From Taxawa tesnikishii (nom. ined.) (taxonomy: Eukaryota; Ascomycota; Dothideomycetes; Dothideales): a DNA stretch of 64,000 nucleotides. This document shows, in pieces, positions 10,931-23,076 of this stretch. The notes under the pieces were generated by a model. The model did no database searches. It was not told the DNA's origin and saw nothing but the letters and a program-made list of their open reading frames with translations. Both the position numbers and the translations under genes were made by a program. The stretch is taken from the NCBI GenBank assembly GCA_030247885.1, contig JAPDRO010000018.1, positions 310,001 to 374,000 of the forward strand, in the 5' to 3' direction. Position 1 is the stretch's first letter. Every line of letters starts with the position of its first letter.

Positions 10931-12454
10931 ATGCTGGCCACGCTAGCAATCTTCGGACTCTTCGTGGCGCAAGCCGCCAGCGCCATGATAATGTCTGCCA
11001 CCTTCGGACTGAGCGTGCTCCCACAGCAAGCCTCAAATCACTTGACCATCTTCCTCGCAATCGTGTACGTCGGACACCTCGGTCACAACGGTTACCTACT
11101 GACCTTCTCGTGCTTTAGCATCTTTCGCTACCTCCGCCTGGTCGTAAACATCTTGGCTTACGCTACATTCAAGCCTCGTCCTCTCGCTGCGAACCCGGTC
11201 TTCACACCAAACGACGTGACAGTTGTGGTCCCAACGGTCTTCGATAATGCCCAGGAGATTGTGCGCTGCCTCAACTGCATCCTCAGTTGCGCTCCAGCCA
11301 AGGTCATTCTGGTCACCGCTCAAGGGAAAGTCGCGGCTGTCGAGAAATGCATCGCATTGGAGGAATTCCACAACGTCAAGGTCATTGGAGTCGAAATGCT
11401 GAACAAGCGTCGCCAGATGATTGCCGCTCTCGAGAAGGTGCAGACCGAGCTCGTTGTATTCGCTGACGATGACGTTTTCTGGCCATACAACTACCTGCAT
11501 TACTTGTTGGCCTGCTTTGAGGATCCTCAGGTTGGAGCAGCCGGAACCCGTCAGCGCGTCCGGCGCAATGCGAATCCCAACTTCTGGAACTTCTTGGGCA
11601 TCGCATATCTCGAGCGCCGCAACTTCAACACAGGCGCAACGAACAACATCGACGGTGGGATCAGCACTCTTTCTGGACGTACCTCGGCTTGGCGCACCAG
11701 CATCCTCAAAAACAACGAGTTTTACTACTACTTCTTGAACGACTCATGGTTCGGCCGCCCACTCAACACGGACGACGACAAGTGCCTGACTCGGTGGTGC
11801 TACTCGAATGGCTGGAAGATCCATCTGCAATTCGACGATAACGCAGTCCTCGAGACGACGCTGGAGGACAACCCCAAGTTCCTGCACCAGTGTGTCCGCT
11901 GGGCTCGCGCTCACTGGCGTGGTAACCTGACTGTGATGACCAATAACACATACTGGTACAAGAAGCACATCTGGACTCTGTACGCCATTTACGTCGCGCA
12001 GTTCCAGACGCCGGCCTTGATCGTTGACGGTCTCCTCTTCTGGCTGCTCTACCGTGGTGTGCAGCCCTTCACTCCATCGGCGCAGACGCTCTCACTCGTT
12101 GCCCTCGGTCTCTGGGTCCTCTTCACCAAGATCGTTAAGTTGATTCCGCACCTGTGTCGTCACCCGGAAGACATCCTGTTCCTGCCCATTTCAGTCCTGT
12201 TCAGCTATCTTCACGGGTTTATCAACGTGTACGCCGCGCTCACGCTGCACGTCACTATCTGGGGCAGCAAGAAGCTCGATCAAGAGGAGAAGGCGCCGCG
12301 CAGGGTCAAGGTTCCCTTGCTGACACTTCCCGAGCACAAGACCGAGTTCCAGGAGCCCGGCGTCGTCCTTACGCTCATCGATCCCAGCGTTCCTACGCCC
12401 ATGCCCACGCCCGCCGTGCAGCGCGGCAATCCGTTCGACGAAAAGCAAAAGTAG
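10931..12454 (+). CDS. Membrane-bound family 2 glycosyltransferase (GT2, Cps1/hyaluronan-synthase-like)
   Basis: One exon of 507 residues. A hydrophobic N-terminus and a second membrane region (about 1-75) precede the GT-A catalytic domain: VTVVVPTVFDNAQEIVRC, the aspartate motif VVFADDDVFWP, a DGG (NNIDGGISTLSGRTSAW), a DDDKCLTRW motif and the processive-enzyme signature QCVRW near residue 320. Two to four membrane helices follow (about 345-440) and then a short cytosolic tail. The set D, DDD, QxxRW marks a processive synthase that makes and exports a polysaccharide. Family members in Zymoseptoria and Fusarium (GT2) are needed for hyphal growth on solid surfaces and virulence; the product is not settled. 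The frame is intact. Confidence 0.88.
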   Translation: MLATLAIFGLFVAQAASAMIMSATFGLSVLPQQASNHLTIFLAIVYVGHLGHNGYLLTFSCFSIFRYLRLVVNILAYATFKPRPLAANPVFTPNDVTVVVPTVFDNAQEIVRCLNCILSCAPAKVILVTAQGKVAAVEKCIALEEFHNVKVIGVEMLNKRRQMIAALEKVQTELVVFADDDVFWPYNYLHYLLACFEDPQVGAAGTRQRVRRNANPNFWNFLGIAYLERRNFNTGATNNIDGGISTLSGRTSAWRTSILKNNEFYYYFLNDSWFGRPLNTDDDKCLTRWCYSNGWKIHLQFDDNAVLETTLEDNPKFLHQCVRWARAHWRGNLTVMTNNTYWYKKHIWTLYAIYVAQFQTPALIVDGLLFWLLYRGVQPFTPSAQTLSLVALGLWVLFTKIVKLIPHLCRHPEDILFLPISVLFSYLHGFINVYAALTLHVTIWGSKKLDQEEKAPRRVKVPLLTLPEHKTEFQEPGVVLTLIDPSVPTPMPTPAVQRGNPFDEKQK

Positions 12455-13059
12455 AGATAGACAGAAGTCGGACAGCAAAAGTCAGTGGTGTTTCTCTAAA
12501 AGGTTTGGGGGTTTCCGGGGTTCCTTGTTCTCCTTGGTCTCTTTCCTTGCGGTTGCTGTGGTCCGGATGGAAAAGTTTATCTTTCTTTGGGCATTACACT
12601 TGGCCTCGAGCTGGCGATATATGTGGAGGAATGGGCAGCAAGGAGATTTCAACGCGCGGATCCGAAGGTTACTGAAGGATCTTTGGAAGGACATGCACGT
12701 TTGCTCTGGATAGACGAACAATAATGAAGTGATCTGCTTACTGCAAAGTTCCTTTTGAGCTCTTGTGATAAAAGTGTGATCTCGTATACATCCTATCGCT
12801 CTCACAAATCTGGACGTCGAGGATCTCCGATTGTCATGTCAGTAATTCTGCGCTGCAGAGACTTGTATCGATCTGCGATGCGCGGATGTTTGAAGCGGTT
12901 GCCTGCCATTGCCGTGCCCTCGTCCCGTCGGAACCGCGGGACAAGTCGGTGCCAAGCCCGTCTAGAGCCGGGGTCATGTTCAAAGTCTGGGAAGCTCCTC
13001 AGCTACAGCTACGAATAGATTGATAACAACAGTAATCCATATACAACCACACCCAAGCC
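12455..13059. other. Intergenic
   Basis: Between GT2 and succinyl-CoA ligase. It holds a short GC-rich inverted repeat near 12920-12945 but no gene. Confidence 0.5.
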
Positions 13060-14704
13060 ATGTTCAAGCTCGCTCGGAGTAGGCAGTTCGCCTCTGCGCT
13101 CAAGGCCGCCAAGGCAAGTAGGAGTTGCCTTTCGACTCTTACCACACCGTTGCGCTGACAGCAGCCAGGATGCGCCTATCCGCCAGCAAAGGAGAAACCT
13201 CTCCCTTCACGAATACCGCTCCGCCCAGATCCTTGAGAGCGTGCGTGCTACCGGGAGAATATGGCAGAATCACGCGTTGACAAGAACTAGTATGGCATTG
13301 GCGTGCCAAAGGGTTACGTAGCCCACTCGAGCCAGGAGGCAGAGCAGGTCGCGAAGAAGATCAGTATGGCTTGACATTGAGAACACCTGGATATGCATGA
13401 GAACGGGAGCTGACAAGGCGCAGCTGGCGATGACATGGTGATCAAGGCTCAAGTTCTTGCTGGTGGCAGAGGAAAAGGTCACTTCGACAACGGCTTCAAG
13501 GGTGGTGTCAGGGTTGTCTACTCGTCAGTTTAGTCCAACCACCAGAGGAGGGAATGATCTTAACACCTGCGCAGTCCTCGCGAAGCTGGCATCCTCGCTG
13601 AACAGATGATCGGACACAAGCTCATCACCAAGCAGACCGGCGAGCGCGGCCGCATCTGCAATGCAGTCTACATTTGCGAGCGCAAGTTCGCTCGCAGGGA
13701 GTTCTACCTGGCTGTTCTCATGGACCGTCAATCTCAGGGCCCTGTCATTGTTGCCTCTTCCCAGGGTGGCATGGACATCGAAACCGTCGCCAAGGAGAAC
13801 CCAGACGCAATCATCACCACCAAGGTCGACATCCACCAGGGCGTTACCGACGACATTGCGCGCAACATTGCAACACAGCTTGGTTTCTCCGAGCAATGTG
13901 TCGACGATGCCGTTAAGACCATCCAGAACCTGTACAAGGTCTTCATGGAGAAGGACGCTACTCAGATTGAGATTAACCCTCTGTCTGAGACCTCCGACCA
14001 CCAGGTTCTGGCTATGGACGCCAAGCTGAACTTTGATGACAACGCTGAGTTCAGACAGAAGGAGGTTTTCAGCTGGCGTGACACAACACAAGAGGATGCC
14101 GATGAGGTCAAGGCCGCCGAGCACGGTCTGAACTTCATCAAGCTGGATGGTGACATTGGATGCCTGGTCAACGGTGCTGGTCTCGCCATGGCCACCATGG
14201 ATATCATCAAGCTCAACGGCGGAAACCCCGCCAACTTCCTCGACGTTGGTGGTGGTGCTACCCCCGCCGCTATCAAGTCTGCTTTTGAGCTCATCACCAG
14301 CGACCCAAAAGTCACTGCCATCTTCGTTAACATTTTCGGCGGTATCGTCCGCTGCGATGCCATTGCCAAGGGTCTGATCTCCGTCGTTCAGAGTATGAAC
14401 TTGAGGACGCCAGTTATTGCCAGATTGCAGGGAACCAACATGGAGGCTGCCCACAAGCTGGTGCGTTCTTGAGTAGTACGGAAGATGCAGAACTGCAAGT
14501 GCTGACTTCATCGCAGATCAACGAGTCCGGTCTTAAGATCTTCTCCATCGAGGACCTCCAGAGCGCCGCCGAGAAGTCCGTCCAGTTCTCCAAGGTCGTC
14601 AAGATGGGTACGTCCTGTTCAGACTGTCTTGCGTGTACTGTTCAACTAACACATCGACAGCGCGTGACATTGATGTTGGTGTCGAGTTCACCCTCGGTAT
14701 CTAG
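13060..14704 (+). CDS. LSC2: Succinyl-CoA ligase (ADP-forming) beta subunit, mitochondrial
   Basis: Seven exons: 13060-13113, 13169-13240, 13291-13363, 13424-13523, 13575-14460, 14517-14607 and 14661-14704, adding up to 439 residues in frame. The N-terminus [18 protein letters not shown] is a mitochondrial presequence. The mature part begins [15 protein letters not shown] and has the ATP-grasp fold ([23 protein letters not shown]), then the CoA-ligase domain ([31 protein letters not shown]-like [13 protein letters not shown]). The enzyme makes ATP from succinyl-CoA in the TCA cycle with the alpha subunit. The first intron has a GC donor (AAG then GCAAGT), the only phase-0 solution; all the others are GT..AG. 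The exon at 13424 gives ITGDD where most relatives have IGGDD or similar. Confidence 0.96.
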
Positions 14705-15258
14705 GCGGGTTTTCAGTCTTGGGTCGGCCCGTGGTATTGTTTCTCTCGCCACGGTTTCTTTTGCATCCTTGTGCATGATTGTGTATTCAATACCTCTTGT
14801 TTGCTGCTCGTCTATACTACGCATGCAACGGGCCATCGAAGTCTGGGTGGGCTGTTATCTACCTAATCCGATACCTCTGTTCAAGTCCAATTGCGTTTGT
14901 CGCGGTCGGTCTGTGCACGTCATTCCGGGTCCCCCTCTGCCCGCACGCTGGAGAAAAATAGACCCTCGCGACGAGAAGAGAATACCAGTGGCCGGGCACA
15001 GGGGTTCGAGGCCGACAGCCGAGCTCTAATGCGGTGCATGAAGCTTATTGCGATGGATGATGAAGAACATCCATCAGCATCCGAGGTGACGTCGGTAGGG
15101 GAGAGGGTTCAACATGCCCTGTTTATATATCTTCCCGACCCGCATGTCAAGGTGCTATGAAACATGTCTAGAGAATCCGCTTGATTCGAGATACCATTTT
15201 GCAGACATTGTCCACATCGACCAAGGTTCGAGTTGTTGCAGAACCTAATTGCGTTGTT
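14705..15258. other. Intergenic, promoter of dehydrogenase-propeller gene
   Basis: About 550 bp. A TATATAT element at 15124-15130 lies some 130 bp ahead of the chosen start codon. No gene is seen. Confidence 0.45.
15124..15130 (+). promoter_or_regulatory. TATA-like element
   Basis: TATATAT about 130 bp before the ATG at 15259. Position fits a core promoter; no direct proof. Confidence 0.35.
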
Positions 15259-17315
15259 ATGAGCATGTCCCTGTGCGCGAGATCCGTCTCGAAGCCGGCG
15301 CGGCGGGTTGTGCCATTACCTTTCCTCCATCGAACCTTTCACAGTATTACAGGACAACCGCAGCCATCCAGGTTTCCATTTGTCATCAGCGGCAGACATG
15401 CTAGATGCCAGGTTCCAGTAACGCTGCAGCGCAATGTCCCAGTTGAGAGACTACGCTATGCCTCCACCAACAACAATCCATCGTGGGTGCCTCCAGAAAC
15501 TACGACCAGGCCGGTGGCTGTACTTGGAGGTGGAGTGCTCGGCCGCCGGATCGCCTGCTCCTGGATAGCAGCGGGTTACGATGTGATACTTTGCGATACC
15601 AATGAAGGGCAAAGGAACGCTGCATCGCATTATATCGATCACAACATATCCGACTACCAATCTAAGCTTCCTCAAAGCCACAGCAAGAGCGGTGCATTCA
15701 ATACCGTTTCTGATCTCGAGACCGCGGTCAAAGATGCCTGGCTGGTGGTTGAAGCACTACCAGAGAAGCTGCCTCTGAAGATCGGCATTATGGGGCAGCT
15801 CGACAAGCATGCGCCAAAAGACAGCATACTAGGCTCGAATTCGTCTTCTTATAGGTCAAGGCTTATGCTGGAGAAAGTTGATCCAAGTCGGCGACACCGC
15901 GTCTGCAACATCCATTACTACATGCCTCCAACCAACCGGACGGTTGAGCTCATGACTTGTGGCGAGACACACGAAGATGTCCTTCCCTTTCTCAGAGGCA
16001 AACTCGAGGACGTTGGCATGCTCCCGGCTATAGCGCGCAAAGAATCTACAGGATTTATCTTCAACCGATTATGGGCTGCCATCAAGCGAGAAACGCTGCT
16101 TATCCTAGCTGAAGGTGTCTCTGAGCCCAAGGAGATCGACAAGTTGTTTGTTCACATGTTTAAGGACAACCCTGCAGGCCCATGTGGGATGATGGACGCA
16201 GTGGGGCTAGACACTGTTGCTTTTATTGAGGACAACTACGTCGAAGAGAGACACCTGGACGCCACGGCGAGGGACTGGGTGCGACAGAACTTCGTGGACA
16301 AAGGCAAACTGGGAGCCAAATCCGGGAAAGGCGGGTTGTATCCTCCGGGAGAGACTACCAGGAGCTCGAAACAGGAAAGCGGACATCACGACAACCTCGC
16401 AGCACCGCGACTCTACTTCTTGGATATTGGCATGGGTGGAAATGTTGAGCTTGAGAAGATTGTTACTTCTGGAAAAGTTATGACCGCCTCCGCGGACGGC
16501 AGCAACGTGCGCGAGCTCGTCAACAACCAGCCGATGCCCGACGGTATCGACATCTCCATCTCCGCCAACCGGCTGTTTTGGACCAATATGGGCGCGTCAC
16601 CTTCCAAGAACAACGGCTCCGTCATGTCCGCCAAACTCGACGGGAGCGATGTCAAAGCCGTCATTCCCGAAGGCCAGGTCCACACGCCCAAGCAAATCAA
16701 GCTCGATCACGAGCACCGCAAGATCTACTTCTGTGACCGTGAAGGAATGCGCGTGCACCGCTGCGACTACGACGGCGGCAACCACGAAGTGATCTACCAG
16801 AGCGGGATTGGCAGAACGATGGCATCGAAGACCAGACGAAATGGTGCGTCGGCATCACCGTGGATCCAAAAGGTGGCAAGTTCTACTGGTCGCAGAAGGG
16901 GCCCTCGAAGGGCGGCAAAGGCCGCATCTTCCGCGCAAACATGCAGATGCCTGAAGGAGATGACGCGCACTCCCGCTCCGATGTCGATCTGCTGTTTGAC
17001 CACTTGCCTGAGCCTATTGATCTGGAGTTCGAGCCCGAGGCGCAGATGCTGTATTGGACGGATCGGGGCGAGTATCCACTCGGCAATACTCTGAACACTG
17101 CGCACGTCGGAGGCGAGAACGTGGGAGAGATCAAGACGCTGGCTAGGCATTTCCACGAGGCGATCGGGTTGAAGATCGATAGTGTCAACCATCATGTCTA
17201 TATTACTGATTTGGGTGGGACGGTGTACAGGTTTAACCTCGATGGGAGCGATAAGAGGAAGATCTATAGCACAGATAGTGCTTACTCTGGTATTGGGCTG
17301 GCGCATCTTCACTGA
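15259..17315 (+). CDS. 3-hydroxyacyl-CoA dehydrogenase fused to YWTD/NHL-type beta-propeller
   Basis: About 685 residues. I start at the ATG at 15259 because it gives a basic, Ser/Arg-rich leader (SLCARSVSKPARRVVPLPF) that looks like a mitochondrial presequence. Residues about 95-280 form the NAD-binding Rossmann domain (VAVLGGGVLGRRIA, VILCDTNEG, WLVVEALPEKL, NSSSYRS, HYYMPP, VELM) and about 280-385 the C-terminal dehydrogenase domain (GFIFNRLWAA, GPCGMMDAVGLD, GKLGAKSGKGGLYPPG). After about residue 400 a six-bladed LDL-receptor-like propeller begins (RLYFLDIGMGGNVE, RLFWTNMGAS, KIYFCDREGMRVHRCDYDG, KFYWSQKG, MLYWTDRGEYP, HVYITDLGGTVYRFNLDGS). The frame changes in the propeller near 16804-16806, where one G is missing. 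The enzyme half oxidises 3-hydroxyacyl-CoA with NAD; the role of the propeller is unknown. Confidence 0.82.
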
Positions 17316-18910
<1,595 letters not shown>

Positions 18911-19586
18911 AGTGACGGTAGAGGGAGTCTCAGGGCCCGGGGACGGCATAAGGCTGCGGAGAGGCGGGAACGGCGTTGAAGGAGCGAAACGGAGTTTCTG
19001 GATGCATGGGATATGGGAGAACGGGCTGTTCCTTGGATTTTCGGGATTCAAAAGCATGCTCTGGAAGTCACCATGTGAGGCTATATAACGGGGGTTCCTT
19101 GCTACCAACCCTCAATGGTTGGACAAACATACACTCAACAACATGAGGAAACGTGCAACTGGCGCGATACTACAGCTTACACTTTCTCTCCTTCTCCTTC
19201 TCCATGAATTGACCGCGCTTGATTTCCGCCCGGATATTTCTATCCTTGTACGATCTGCCGGCATGTACCGCTGTCGCTGTCGTTCAAGAGCCGCTCTCTT
19301 TCCCCACCACGGCTCCGGTCCATGTCCCGATGCTTGACTTCTGTTGATCCAAACAATGACGAAAATATTAACCGCAACATCCGCTCGCCTACAACCCCGA
19401 GCCTATGGATGGTAGTTGGACTACACACATGCAAGCCTCCGAGATCCTTGTCCGTACATCTGATGTCACCAAGGGTGTCGACCCAGCTACAACTATAAGA
19501 ATGGGCGAGTAGCTCCGACTACTGCAACTACAACAGTCTAAGCATACTTCTCTTATTCCCTTCATCTTCTCAATACTCAATCAACC
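18911..19586. other. Intergenic
   Basis: About 680 bp before the FAD monooxygenase. TATATAA occurs near 19083 but is 500 bp from the start codon, so I do not call it a promoter. Confidence 0.45.
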
Positions 19587-21171
19587 ATGGAATACTACAG
19601 AGATCATGTCAAACTGAACATCACGCCTGAGAAGAAGCTCAAGGCCATCGTGGTTGGGGCTGGCATCGCTGGACTGGCGACAGGCATCGGTATGCCCATC
19701 ACCAACTGTGGTCCCATCGTTCTCTAACCGTTGGGTGCAGCCCTCAGACAATCTGGCCACGATGTCGTTATCCTCGAACAAGTCAGGGAGATCGCCGAAG
19801 TCGGTGCAGGTATTCAAATGGCTCCGAACAACATGAGAATCCTGGGCCGTTTCGGTGTTCTGCCTGAGATCCTGAAACACTGCAACATGATGGAAAAGAA
19901 CTCCCTTCGCCGCTGGCAGAATAACGAGGAACTGGGCACGGCACCACTCATGCCAGGCATCGCCGAGCAATACGGCGCACCAATCGGCGTCATCCATCGT
20001 GGAGACCTCCAACGCGTGCTGCTGGAAGCCGCCAAGAAAGCAGGCTGTGATATCCGGACGGATCACAGAGTCGTAAAAGCGGATGATGATTTCGAGGCAC
20101 GCGTGCAGCTTAAGAGTGGCGAATGGGTCGAGGGCGACGTCGTTGTGGCCGCTGATGGCATCAAATCCGACTTGCGGCGACAGATTGCTGCTCATCACAA
20201 AGTCGTCGACCAAAGCTCACCAACAGGCGACGCCGCCTACCGCATATTGATTCCCAAAGAGCGTATGGAACACGATCCGGCAGCCTTGGAACTCCTCTCC
20301 CAGAACGTCGGTATGAGATGGATGGGCCCAGGGTGAGTTCACACACGAACAGTGTTGTGAAAGACTGTCCGCTCGACAGCCGAGCACACGCTGCATGCTG
20401 GTCTATACGAACGAAGAGGAAATGAGCTGACGAACACTAGCGGGCACATCATGGCATATCCTGTCAAGAACAACCAAGTCTACAACATGGTCCTGCTACA
20501 TCCACAACAGCCCGAATTGGACCATGAAAAGGCAGAATCCTGGACCCGCAAAGGCGACAAAAGGAAATGATGGAATTCTACAAGGACTGGTGCAAAGAAG
20601 TCACGAGCCTCCTCTCCTACGTTCCAGAAGGCGACGTCATGGAATGGACGCTGAACAGTCACCGGCCCCTCCCGTCCTGGCACGAAAACAAGGTCGTGCT
20701 TATCGGAGACGCATGCCATCCTATGCTCGTGAGTCCGTTTGTTCCAAACCCCCAATTATTCACGCTCACCATTGCCCACAGCCCTATGTCGCTCAGGGCG
20801 CCGCACAAGCCATAGAAGACGCCGCAGTCCTGCAATGCGTCCTCGCCAAATCATCCACCGACGTGCCTCTCGCGATCGACGTATACGAACAGGTGCGCAA
20901 AGCACGCGGCGAGGCCGTGCAATCCTCCGCAGCCATTACCCGGAAAGCGTTGCACCTGCCCGACGGGCCAGAGCAGCAGGAGCGGGATCGCAAGATCAAG
21001 GAAGCAGCGCAGGGGAGAGCGAACAATCCAGACCTGTGGGCGGATAAGGAGTTTCAGCAGTATATCTGGGGAACGGACATCATGCAGGAGACGTTCATCA
21101 AGTGGCCGGAGTGGAAGGCTAGAGCGGAGGGCACGCATCTGCACGCGCTCGCCGCGGTCATGTACTCGTGA
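19587..21171 (+). CDS. FAD-dependent monooxygenase, salicylate hydroxylase-like
   Basis: Four exons: 19587-19689, 19741-20332, 20441-20728 and 20782-21171, about 457 residues. The FAD GxGxxG site is AIVVGAGIAGLATGIALRQSGHDV, followed by EVGAGIQMAPNNMRIL (the Arg-Ala-like second site is EVGAGI), VVVAADGIKSDLR (DG motif), and KVVLIGDACHPML with PYVAQGAAQAIEDA, the GD motif that binds the FAD ribityl chain. Members of this group A flavin family hydroxylate aromatic rings using NAD(P)H, often with decarboxylation. The frame changes in exon 3 near 20559-20562 (one A lost in AAAA). There is no catechol-degrading gene beside it, so the substrate cannot be told from context. Confidence 0.85.
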
Positions 21172-22033
21172 GAGAGTCGGATATTTATCTTAGGCTGCAC
21201 ACATTCTCCTCCTTTAGTGACTAGCTTGTTAACCCCAACCGATCAGCAAAGGCCGTACATCTTTGCCGACAGTCAAAGTAAGTGATTTTTTCGGTAGGAG
21301 TGACGATTTGGCTGTGCCACGCAACCTTGGTCGGACGTTCCAACAGAGGGCTGGACAGCAATCGAGGGTTATGTATACCTCCATTCGATATGCGCCAACA
21401 TAGGCGATGAAGACGACGTGATGGGATCTGCCCGCCGTGAGGATGAAAATGAAGGCATATCTCAACTAGCAGAGTAGGACAATGCAGGAGTGACTTGCTC
21501 GAAACTAGACAGGATCCGACTCAAAATGATTATCGGTCGACGGACGACGTTGGGAAGGGTCAGCGATGCAATGGAGGTCGCGGTGAAGACGGAGGAACAT
21601 TGCGTGCCTCATATCGCGACGTGTGGTGCATACCATCTAGGAGAAATCTTTGATGGAATTACTCAGGTAGATGATACCTGAGCAACTGCAGTTTCAAGCA
21701 TACGCATGGGAGCAGAATGAATTGGAAATGTGATTCGATTGGATGAAGCGATCGACTCTGCAGTAAGAAAAAGGCCACCATGGAAGAAAGATCCCTAAAA
21801 GTATGAGGGCTCCGGGTCGGTCCTGCAGTGAGAAAAAAAGGGTACGAAAGCGCTCCGACGCCGACCCATGCAACAAGAAAAAGGCACTTAGGCCATAGAA
21901 TACTGCGCACGTACTCCTCGCTGAACACGCACTTGGTCCCCCTAAACTTTGCCTTCTTGGCCTGCCAGTCTGTGTGGACAGATCGGCTGTTTGTGTACGA
22001 ATCTCCAACCTCGGACGGTATGATGTGAAGCAT
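21172..22033. other. Intergenic, convergent with ERG25
   Basis: About 860 bp. Likely 3' ends of the monooxygenase and ERG25. No gene recognised. Confidence 0.5.
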
Positions 22034-23076
22034 CTACTGCGCCTTCTGAGTTTTGGCCTTAGCCGCCCTCCTCTCTCTCCGCCTCTTGGCTGCCTCTGGA
22101 CCGCTCTCGGTGTCGAGGCAGTAGTCCCACCACCTGAAGGAGCTGGAGTAGTTGCCAATGAACTTCTCGTGGTGGGTGTCGTGGTGGTCGGCACCGGCCC
22201 AGAAGGGCAGGAAATGGTGGAGACTCCACGGGAACTCGTAGCCAGAGTGCGCGTCGATGGCCTGGAACAGACGCAGCATGATCCAGATGTACATGGTCAG
22301 GATGTGCAGGTCTCCTGTGATGGCGCAGTACATGATCGGCACTCCGACTGAGCCAAAGCCTAGCACCATGACCTCGATGGGGGATGCGTATTCGGCGGCG
22401 AGACCGAAGGGCGCGGAGTACTGGTGGTGGATCTTGTGGATCCTCTTGTAGAGGGGGCCCCAGTGCATGGCACGGTGCATCCAGTAGTGCCAGGTATCCT
22501 CGAGGACGAAGAAAATGGCGATTTGGTAGGCCATCTTGTAGAGGGGTGGGAAGGGTACGCTGGTTCCAAGACCGAAGTACTGAGCCATTGGGTGGAAGAG
22601 CCAGATTTGTGGGAGCTCAACGGTGAAGTGGCTCAGAAGCACTAGCTTTGCGCAATTCCATTGTTCTGCTGTGGAGGGGATTTTTGCTACGTGGTTGTCA
22701 GCGCCCGCATTCTGACCAGTATTTTCCCACACAACATACGTTCTGGATCTTGTACTTGTTGAAGGCCGGTATCGCGTCGATGATTATCCATGGCAAGGAG
22801 CGGCCGAAGTAGACGAGTTCGTGCATAAGGAAGGACATCATGCCGGTGGCGAGGACGTCGTTGCCGATAAAGGCATACCACGCCATCCACATGCGCTCGA
22901 AGTAGTTGAGGTGTACATTGTATTTCGAGATCTCGTCGTAGTGGCTCCAGTATGTGTCTGTGGTGTGCGGGAGGGCAAAGTTGGAGATTGTTGTGGTGTT
23001 TCTGGTTGAGGTGCGCCGTTAGTGGTTTGTCACGTGGAGAGGTGCAAAAGCAGGCATTGGCTTACAGAAAATCCAT
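22034..23076 (-). CDS. ERG25: C-4 methylsterol oxidase
   Basis: Three exons: 23076-23066 (only 11 bases, MDFL with the Leu split), 23001-22740 and 22686-22034, about 308 residues. It begins [32 protein letters not shown], with membrane helices ([24 protein letters not shown]) and the four histidine clusters of the fatty-acid-hydroxylase family: [22 protein letters not shown] and HHDTHHEKF. This ER enzyme removes the C-4 methyl groups in ergosterol synthesis with Erg26 and Erg27. The join of exons 2 and 3 is one base short of the conserved frame (exon 3 should read [10 protein letters not shown]), which would be mended by one further G at the donor near 22739; this fits the wider pattern of lost bases. 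The tail [16 protein letters not shown] is a basic ER-type tail. Confidence 0.93.

Noticed and set aside
12900-12980. A GC-rich inverted repeat that might be an RNA gene
   Set aside because: Small stem without tRNA or snRNA box signs.
13525-14511. A long minus-strand frame over succinyl-CoA ligase
   Set aside because: Antisense of a highly conserved enzyme with strong codon bias; the sense strand is certain.
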